5,650 bases of DNA from Pseudomonadota bacterium (GTDB taxonomy: Bacteria > Pseudomonadota > Gammaproteobacteria > Burkholderiales > Rhodocyclaceae): positions 1 to 5,650 of the forward strand of contig JAUPVD010000011.1 in NCBI GenBank assembly GCA_030917225.1, given 5' to 3'. Below, one piece after another: positions 1 through 4,509 of this stretch (its first letter is position 1; every line of letters begins with the position of its first letter). Below the pieces are notes generated by a model that was given only the letters and a program-made list of their open reading frames with translations, was not told the origin of the DNA and ran no database searches. The translations under genes were made by a program, and so were the position numbers.

Positions 1-2
1 CC

Positions 3-107
3 GACCAGGGTGCCGAGGCCATGCTCGACAGCGATCTGAAGACCGCCGGGCGCCTGGGCGCGCGCGTTGCCGAAACGGCGCTGGTGCTGAAGCGCGGTCG
101 CAGCTGA
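3..107 (+). CDS. C-terminal fragment of an unidentified protein (weakly WrbA/flavodoxin-like)
   Basis: The reading frame is open from the window edge to a TGA at 105-107 and gives 34 residues, ending in an amphipathic Ala/Leu/Arg-rich helix (RLGARVAETALVLKRG). The start lies outside the window. A helix of the type 'LGxRVAExA' close to the C-terminus recalls WrbA-type NAD(P)H:quinone oxidoreductases and other flavodoxin-fold proteins, but 34 residues are too few to assign a family. The frame was preferred over the other two because its composition is protein-like. Frame 1 hits a stop early, and frame 2 runs on as an Arg/Cys-rich translation. A strong inverted repeat begins 11 bp after the stop and may mark the end of this transcript. 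Coding status is fairly likely; function is essentially unknown. Confidence 0.55.
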   Translation, partial: DQGAEAMLDSDLKTAGRLGARVAETALVLKRGRS

Positions 108-117
108 TGCAGAAACG

Positions 118-146
118 GCGGCCGGTGTTCTTGCATAGCCGGCCGC
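118..146. repeat. GC-rich inverted repeat (hairpin) after the first gene
   Basis: GCGGCCGG at 118-125 and CCGGCCGC at 139-146 are perfect reverse complements: an 8-bp all-GC stem with a 13-nt loop. It follows the stop at 107 by 10 bp, as a terminator would, but no T-tract follows it on the + strand, so it is not a classic intrinsic terminator. The loop contains the candidate -35 of the next gene's promoter (131-136), and the right arm lies in the promoter spacer. Termination, mRNA 3'-end protection and a regulatory dyad are all possible. Confidence 0.5.
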
Positions 147-158
147 GCGGCGTATAGT
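131..158 (+). promoter_or_regulatory. Candidate sigma70 promoter of the double-receiver gene
   Basis: TATAGT at 153-158 matches the -10 consensus at 5 of 6 positions. TTGCAT at 131-136, 16 bp upstream, is a partial -35 carrying the TTG core. Transcription would start near 165, giving a leader of about 36 nt that includes the GGAG ribosome binding site at 189-192. The very GC-rich spacer forms one arm of the inverted repeat at 118-146, which could affect activity. The call rests on motif match and position only. Confidence 0.45.
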
Positions 159-200
159 CGGAGCATCACATCAAGCCGGTTCCGGCCCGGAGTGCGTGCC

Positions 201-1004
201 ATGTATGCCTCGTTTCAGGACCTCGACATCTTGCTGGTCGAACCGTCCGCGGTGCAGGCACGGATCATCCGTGATTTTCTTGCTGGCCTGGAAGTCACCC
301 GCGTCAACCATGTCGGCAGTGGCGCAGAGGCCTTGGCCAGGATGTGCGAACGGCCGCCGTCGCTGACCATCAGCGCCTTCTACCTGCCCGACATGAACGG
401 TGTCGAACTCATCGAGGCGATGCGCGCCGACGAGGCGCTGGCGGCGGTTCCCTTCGTGCTGGTCTCCAGCGAAACGCGGCCGCAGGTGCTGGACCCGGTT
501 CGCCAATCCGGCGCCTGCGCCATCCTGCCCAAACCCTTTACAGCGTCACAGCTGGCTGCGGCCTTGCGTGCCGCGCTTGATTTTCTCAACCCGAACGCCA
601 TGCTGGAAGTCGACGCCGACCTTGAACAATTGCGCGTGCTTCTGGTCGATGACAGCGCCAATGCCCGCCGCTTCGTGCGGCATGTGCTGGGCAATCTCGG
701 CATCGAAGAATTCATCGAGGCGGCGAATGGCGTCGAGGCCATGGAGATACTTTCCGAAACCATGGTCGATCTGGTCATCACCGACTACAACATGCCGGAG
801 ATGGATGGCCGCGCGCTGGTCGAACATATCCGCCTGCAAAGCTGGCAGAGCTCGGTGCCGATCCTGATGGTGACCAGCGAATCGAACGTGAGCCGGCTGG
901 CAGCCGTGGAGCAGGCTGGCGTTTCGGCGATCTGCGACAAGCCTTTCGAACCGAAGATGATCAAGCGCCTGATTGAGCAAGCGATAGCCGGTCGCGAGCG
1001 CTGA
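201..1004 (+). CDS. Stand-alone response regulator with two receiver domains (REC-REC), first one degenerate
   Basis: The protein has 267 residues: two CheY-like receiver domains joined by a short linker, with no DNA-binding or enzymatic output domain. It should be soluble and act through phosphorylation-dependent protein contacts. REC2 (about 143-262) has every canonical residue: acidic pair D150/D151, phospho-acceptor D195 in ITDYNMPEMDG, T225 in MVTSE and K247 in CDKPF. It resembles chemotaxis-type CheY. REC1 (about 7-128) keeps the fold pattern (LPDMNG; K111 in LPKPF), but the acceptor position is Ala59 (ISAFYLPDMNG) and the acidic pair reads E14-P15, so Asp phosphorylation there is unlikely. 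ATG 201 is preferred because GGAG at 189-192 lies 8 nt upstream. An in-frame GTG at 192 overlaps that site and has no ribosome binding site of its own. The gene converges on the GGDEF-EAL gene with a 27-bp gap. Its partner kinase is not in the window. A PleD-like arrangement lacking the GGDEF domain is one analogy. Confidence 0.93.
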   Translation: MYASFQDLDILLVEPSAVQARIIRDFLAGLEVTRVNHVGSGAEALARMCERPPSLTISAFYLPDMNGVELIEAMRADEALAAVPFVLVSSETRPQVLDPVRQSGACAILPKPFTASQLAAALRAALDFLNPNAMLEVDADLEQLRVLLVDDSANARRFVRHVLGNLGIEEFIEAANGVEAMEILSETMVDLVITDYNMPEMDGRALVEHIRLQSWQSSVPILMVTSESNVSRLAAVEQAGVSAICDKPFEPKMIKRLIEQAIAGRER

Positions 1005-1031
1005 TGCGTTGGCCGCAGCGCACCCTCCCGT

Positions 1032-3191
1032 CTATGGTGCCTCTGCTGCCTGGAACGAGCTGAGGCAAGCGGCGGCCGGTTCCGGTCGGCCGGTAAAGTA
1101 TCCCTGCACGTAATGACAGCCGGCGGCAGCCAGCCAGTCGTATTGCGCCTGCGTTTCGACCCCTTCCGCCACAACCTCAAGATGCAGGCTGTGGGCCAGG
1201 CCGATGATGGCCGAGCAGATCGCCGCATCCTCTTCGTCGGTACCGATGTTGCGCACGATGGAGCGATCCACCTTGAGCGTGTCTACCGGAAAGCGCTTGA
1301 GGTAGGCGAGCGACGAGTAACCGGTGCCGAAGTCGTCAATGGCCAGCGTTATACCCATCGCACTCAGTTCGTTGAGGGTTGTCGACGTTCCTTCGGCGTC
1401 GCTCATCAGGATGCTTTCGGTGACTTCCAGTTCAAGTGCCTGCGGCGGTAGCGCGGCTGCGGCCAGTGCCTGGCGCGTCAGCACGATCAACTCCTGTTGC
1501 CGGAACTGCGCGGCCGAGAGATTGACAGCCACCTTCATCTCCGGCCAGTCGCCAGCGCGCCACTTTGCCGCTTGCTGGCAGGCGGTTTCCAGCACCCATT
1601 GGCCAATCGGCACGATCAATCCGGTTTCTTCGGCCATCGGGATGAAGTCGACCGGCGATACCAGACCGCGTTCGGGGTGGCGCCAGCGCAGCAGGGCCTC
1701 GACACCAACCGGCTGGCGCGAGCCGATCGCCACCTGCGGCTGGTAGTGCAGCTCGAATTCGCCCTTGCGCAGAGCGAGCCGCAGGTCGCTTTCCATGAGC
1801 AGCATTTCGAGCGAGCGGGCATTCATCTCGCGACGGAAGAACTGGTAGTTGTTGCGTCCCTGCTGCTTGGCGTCGTACATCGCCAGGTCGGCGTGCTTCA
1901 ACAAGGAATCAAGGTCGCTGCCGTCTTCCGGAGAAACGGCAATGCCGATCGACGGCGTGACGGTGATCTGGTGCCCACCGAGCTGGCAAGGCTCGCTGAG
2001 TACCTGCGTCAGCTTGCGCGCGACCTGCGCGGCCGCCTCCGGAGACTCGATTTCTCCGAGCAGCACGATGAACTCGTCGCCGCCTTGGCGCGAGATGGTG
2101 TCGGTCGTGCGTACCGCCTGCGAGAGCCGTCTGGCAACGTCGCACAGCAACTGGTCGCCAACGGTGTGACCGAGCGTGTCGTTGACGTTCTTGAAGCGGT
2201 CAAGGTCCATGAACAGCAGGGCGAAGCGGGTGTCGTTGCGCTGTGCCGATGCGGCCACCTGGCTGAAGCGATCCATCAGCAGGAAACGGTTGGGCAATCC
2301 GGTCAGGAAATCGTGGTGCGCCATGTGCTGAATGCGCGCCTCGCGGGCCCTGGCCTCGGTGACGTCGGAGAAGGTGCCGACGTAATGCGTGATTTTGTCG
2401 GCATCGTCGCGAATGGCAGAAAGCGACAGCCACTCCGGAAAAACCTCACCATTCTTCCGGCGATTCCAGATCTCGCCCTGCCAGAAATTCGATTCGTTCA
2501 GCGTGTGCCACATCAAGCGGTAGAACTCGGCATCCTGCCGTCCGCTGGCGAGGAAATTCGGATTGCGCCCGAGCGCTTCTTCGCGGGTGTAGCCGGTGAT
2601 CTTCTCGAACGCCGTGTTCACCTCGATGATCAAGCCTCCCGCATCGGCGATCATGATTCCTTCGCCGCTGCGGGAGATGACGCGCGCCGCCAGTCGCAAT
2701 TGGGCTTCCGAGGCAATGCGGGCACCGGCGTCACGGCCGAGCAAGATGCCGAAGGGGGTGCCGTCAACGACCGCGACCCGATAGCTCAGGTCGAGTGGGG
2801 TGCGACCACCGTCCTGTCCGTGAATCTGGGTCTCAAGGTGGTGCAGCGTTGGCGTCGTAGCGCTGCTGTCGGCGTTCAGTGTGGTCAGCAATGGTGCTGC
2901 GTCCCTGATGCCGAGCGCGGTGATTTCCATTCCCAGCAGCGTTGCCTGCGATATGCCGAGCATCTCGAAGGCCGCAGCATTGGCATCGATGACGCGGCCG
3001 GCGGGCAGCTCGACGAGCAGGATCATCTCGCCGGAGAAGTCGAGCAGGGTGCGGAAACGTTCGAGCCGGCTGAGGTTGTCACGCAGCTCGGGGTAATAGC
3101 TCTTCTTGAACGAACGCTCACCAAGACCGATGATGCGGTCTCGTTCCTCCTCCCACGAAGGCGGCAGCTTTTCGTCAGAGGGCTTCAGCAT
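1032..3191 (-). CDS. PAS-PAS-GGDEF-EAL cyclic-di-GMP signalling protein
   Basis: A 719-residue protein with no signal peptide or membrane segment, so probably cytoplasmic. Order: N-terminal helix (1-45, with GLGERSFKKSYYPEL at 22-36), PAS1 (about 46-155), PAS2 with PAC-type end (about 166-280), GGDEF (about 292-452), EAL (about 462-705). The diguanylate cyclase site is complete (GGDEF at 370-374). An RTTD inhibitory I-site at 361-364 stands exactly five residues upstream, which in this family predicts product inhibition. The EAL domain keeps E498 (EALLRW), N557 (NLSAAQF), the E589-T591-E592 region, D619/D620 (DDFGTGYSSL), K640, E676/E679 (EGVET) and Q696, so phosphodiesterase activity is also expected. 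The start is ATG 3191, 17 bp inside the 3' end of the upstream ercA-like gene. The sequence before it is a poor ribosome binding site, so translational coupling is likely. A longer frame reaching 3299 would run antiframe through that gene and was not used. The net direction of activity and the PAS ligands cannot be read from sequence. Confidence 0.95.
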   Translation of the reverse strand: MLKPSDEKLPPSWEEERDRIIGLGERSFKKSYYPELRDNLSRLERFRTLLDFSGEMILLVELPAGRVIDANAAAFEMLGISQATLLGMEITALGIRDAAPLLTTLNADSSATTPTLHHLETQIHGQDGGRTPLDLSYRVAVVDGTPFGILLGRDAGARIASEAQLRLAARVISRSGEGIMIADAGGLIIEVNTAFEKITGYTREEALGRNPNFLASGRQDAEFYRLMWHTLNESNFWQGEIWNRRKNGEVFPEWLSLSAIRDDADKITHYVGTFSDVTEARAREARIQHMAHHDFLTGLPNRFLLMDRFSQVAASAQRNDTRFALLFMDLDRFKNVNDTLGHTVGDQLLCDVARRLSQAVRTTDTISRQGGDEFIVLLGEIESPEAAAQVARKLTQVLSEPCQLGGHQITVTPSIGIAVSPEDGSDLDSLLKHADLAMYDAKQQGRNNYQFFRREMNARSLEMLLMESDLRLALRKGEFELHYQPQVAIGSRQPVGVEALLRWRHPERGLVSPVDFIPMAEETGLIVPIGQWVLETACQQAAKWRAGDWPEMKVAVNLSAAQFRQQELIVLTRQALAAAALPPQALELEVTESILMSDAEGTSTTLNELSAMGITLAIDDFGTGYSSLAYLKRFPVDTLKVDRSIVRNIGTDEEDAAICSAIIGLAHSLHLEVVAEGVETQAQYDWLAAAGCHYVQGYFTGRPEPAAACLSSFQAAEAP

Positions 3192-4320
3192 AGATCGTCT
3201 TGAGGTCCGCGAGCGACGCGCGGCGCGGGTTGGTAAACAGGCAGGCATCGCGCTCGGCGTGCGGGGCCAGTTCCTCGATGGTGCCGCGCGTGACGCCACG
3301 CGCCGCCAGCCCGTCGTGAATGCCGCAGCGCTGGCGCAGGGCAGCGACCGCCGCCGTCAGCGCCCGCTCGCCGGCGGCTGCGCCGGGAATTCCGAACATC
3401 GTGGCGATGCGCTCGTAGCGGTCGCTGGCGGCCTGATAATTGAAGCGGATCACATGGTCGAGCAGCAGTGCATTGCTTTCGCCGTGCGGCATGTCGAGAT
3501 AGCCGCCGAGGCTGTGCGCCATGGCGTGCACGGCACCGAGGCTGGCGTTGGAGAAGGCCAGCCCGGCCTGCAGGCTGGCCAGTGCCATGTTTTCGCGGGC
3601 CTCGGTATTGTTCGGGTTGTCGATCACCGCCGGCAGGTTGGCGTGGATCAGGGCGATGGCGGCCAGTGCGTGTACGTCTACCACCGGCGAACTGGCGGTC
3701 GATACGAACGCCTCCATGGCATGCGTGAGGGCATCGAGCCCGGTGCAGGCGGTGAGGTACGGCGACATCGTCGTTGTCGTTTCCGGATCGACCAGTGCCA
3801 CATCGGGAACGACGCTCTTGCTGATGATGGCGATCTTGTAGCGCTTGCCGGTGTTGTTGATGATCGCGAACTGGGAGATGTCCGCTGCGGTTCCCGCCGT
3901 GGTCGGAATGCAGATCAGCGGCGGTCCCGGGCGCGGAATGCGGTCGACGCCCTCGTAGTCGAGGATGTGGCCGCCGTTGACCGAGACAATGCCGATGCCC
4001 TTGGCGCAATCGATGACGCTGCCACCGCCAAGCGCGATGATGACATCGCAGCCTTCGTCGCGATACCGCGCGACCCCGGCCATCACTTCATTGTCTTTCG
4101 GATTCGGTGTTACTGCGTCGAAGACGACTGAGGGAATGCCGGATTCTTCGAGGTTGTCGATCAGTTCGGCCAGCCAGCCGGCGGCAGTGACGCCTGCATC
4201 GGTGACAATCAGGACACGACGCGCCTGCATGTTCTGCGCGTAGAAGCCGACACGATGGCGTGCGCCGATACCGAAAATGAATTCCGGCGCAACGAACTTG
4301 CGCATTTCGTAGCGAGCCAT
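3175..4320 (-). CDS. ercA: Iron-containing alcohol dehydrogenase, ErcA-like
   Basis: A 381-residue group III (iron-type) alcohol dehydrogenase, full length for the family (about 380-390). The NAD-binding loop GGGSVIDCAKG (98-108) and the PTTAGTAAD segment (139-147) are present. All four metal ligands of the FucO type can be identified: D196 and H200 (GLDALTHAME), H265 and H279 (HAMAHS...MPHGE), with H269 also conserved. The N-terminal RKFVAPEFIFG, the LICIPTTAGTAAD-SQFAII stretch and the IAIISK segment resemble, from memory, ErcA. In pseudomonads ErcA is an ADH-like protein needed for regulation of the PQQ-dependent ethanol oxidation system; its catalytic role is uncertain. The start is ATG 4320, preceded by a strong GGAGGAG (4330-4324). 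An in-frame TTG at 4335 would place that site inside the gene and is rejected. It is the first gene of a pair: its last 17 bp overlap the start of the PAS-PAS-GGDEF-EAL gene. An ordinary NAD-dependent alcohol dehydrogenase remains possible. The fold is sure, the ErcA identity probable. Confidence 0.88.
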   Translation of the reverse strand: MARYEMRKFVAPEFIFGIGARHRVGFYAQNMQARRVLIVTDAGVTAAGWLAELIDNLEESGIPSVVFDAVTPNPKDNEVMAGVARYRDEGCDVIIALGGGSVIDCAKGIGIVSVNGGHILDYEGVDRIPRPGPPLICIPTTAGTAADISQFAIINNTGKRYKIAIISKSVVPDVALVDPETTTTMSPYLTACTGLDALTHAMEAFVSTASSPVVDVHALAAIALIHANLPAVIDNPNNTEARENMALASLQAGLAFSNASLGAVHAMAHSLGGYLDMPHGESNALLLDHVIRFNYQAASDRYERIATMFGIPGAAAGERALTAAVAALRQRCGIHDGLAARGVTRGTIEELAPHAERDACLFTNPRRASLADLKTIYAEAL

Positions 4321-4323
4321 GGT

Positions 4324-4330
4324 CTCCTCC
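4324..4330 (-). promoter_or_regulatory. Shine-Dalgarno site of the ercA-like gene
   Basis: Read on the minus strand the sequence is GGAGGAG followed by ACC and the ATG at 4320. This is the strongest ribosome binding site in the window and fixes the start at 4320 rather than at the upstream TTG (4335-4333), which lies just before the site. Confidence 0.8.
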
Positions 4331-4365
4331 AGCAATGTGGGGTGGGCGGTTTTTCCCGCCTCTCT

Positions 4366-4394
4366 ATTACGAATGGCAGAGTACTCCGGGTCAA
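4366..4394 (-). promoter_or_regulatory. Candidate sigma70 promoter of the ercA-like operon
   Basis: On the minus strand TTGACC (4394-4389, 5 of 6 to the -35 consensus) is followed after exactly 17 bp by CGTAAT (4371-4366, 4 of 6 to the -10). A start near 4359 would give a leader of about 39 nt that opens with a small hairpin, GGCGG-N6-CCGCC (4360-4345), followed by the GGAGGAG site. ErcA-type genes in pseudomonads are regulated by response regulators, so an activator site upstream would be expected; a dyad at 4421-4439 is suitably placed. Motif-based only. Confidence 0.4.
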
Positions 4395-4420
4395 TTCAGC
4401 CTGCAATGGGGGCAACCCGG

Positions 4421-4439
4421 TTGGCGGAGATGCCGCCAA
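4421..4439. repeat. Perfect 7-bp dyad (possible operator) between ercA-like gene and dnaE
   Basis: TTGGCGG (4421-4427) and CCGCCAA (4433-4439) are exact reverse complements separated by AGATG. The dyad is centred at 4430, about 70 bp upstream of the predicted ercA start (near 4359) and about 65 bp upstream of the dnaE -10-like box. That position would suit an activator of the minus-strand promoter. The short arms and GC-rich composition mean chance is not excluded, and no regulator is identified. Confidence 0.4.
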
Positions 4440-4494
4440 TGCGCGCTGCCTCAAGGGGGCGAAAGTTCATCGCCGGAGAGCTTGTGCGAAGGAG

Positions 4495-4500
4495 TAAAAT
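4495..4500 (+). promoter_or_regulatory. -10-like element just upstream of dnaE
   Basis: TAAAAT matches the -10 consensus at 5 of 6 positions and ends 9 bp before the dnaE ATG at 4510. If used, transcription would begin around 4506-4510, leaving almost no leader. No convincing -35 exists at 16-18 bp spacing and there is no extended -10 TG. The overlapping AAGGAG at 4489-4494 is a good ribosome binding sequence but lies 15 nt from the ATG, which is long. Either the promoter or the ribosome-site reading may be right, probably not both together. Confidence 0.25.
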
Positions 4501-4509
4501 TCCGGGTCT

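Noticed and set aside
998..1021. Possible bidirectional terminator between the convergent genes (TGCG-TTGGC-CGCA with flanking GCGC)
   Set aside because: The stem is only 4 bp, extended by 4 more across a 3-nt bulge, and there is no T-tract on either side. Too weak to call as a terminator.
3144..3155. Purine-rich GGAGGAGGA-like run on the minus strand inside the GGDEF-EAL gene, resembling a ribosome binding site
   Set aside because: No in-frame ATG, GTG or TTG lies at a usable distance downstream. It encodes the Trp-Glu-Glu-Glu run of the N-terminus (residues 13-16).
1497..3203. 568-codon open frame on the + strand, antisense to the GGDEF-EAL gene
   Set aside because: It is the shadow of a GC-rich gene whose domains are clearly recognisable on the minus strand. 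The translation has no known motif, is rich in Arg/Gln/Val/Gly, and no ribosome binding site or promoter was seen.
3192..3299. N-terminal extension of the GGDEF-EAL protein to a start at 3299
   Set aside because: The extra 36 residues are Arg/Ala/Ser-rich, have no domain, and overlap the well-conserved end of the dehydrogenase in another frame. ATG 3191 gives a sensible protein.
3106..4131. 341-codon open frame on the + strand, antisense to the ercA-like gene
   Set aside because: Shadow of the dehydrogenase gene; low-complexity Gly/Arg/Val/Asp-rich translation with no domain.
4321..4335. TTG start at 4335 for the ercA-like gene
   Set aside because: The strong GGAGGAG at 4330-4324 would then be inside the coding region. 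ATG 4320 sits at the right distance from it and matches the usual protein length.
4386..4508. Direct copies of CCGGGTC at 4386-4392 and 4502-4508
   Set aside because: Seven-base GC-rich words recur easily by chance at this base composition, and the spacing of 116 bp suggests no known site architecture.
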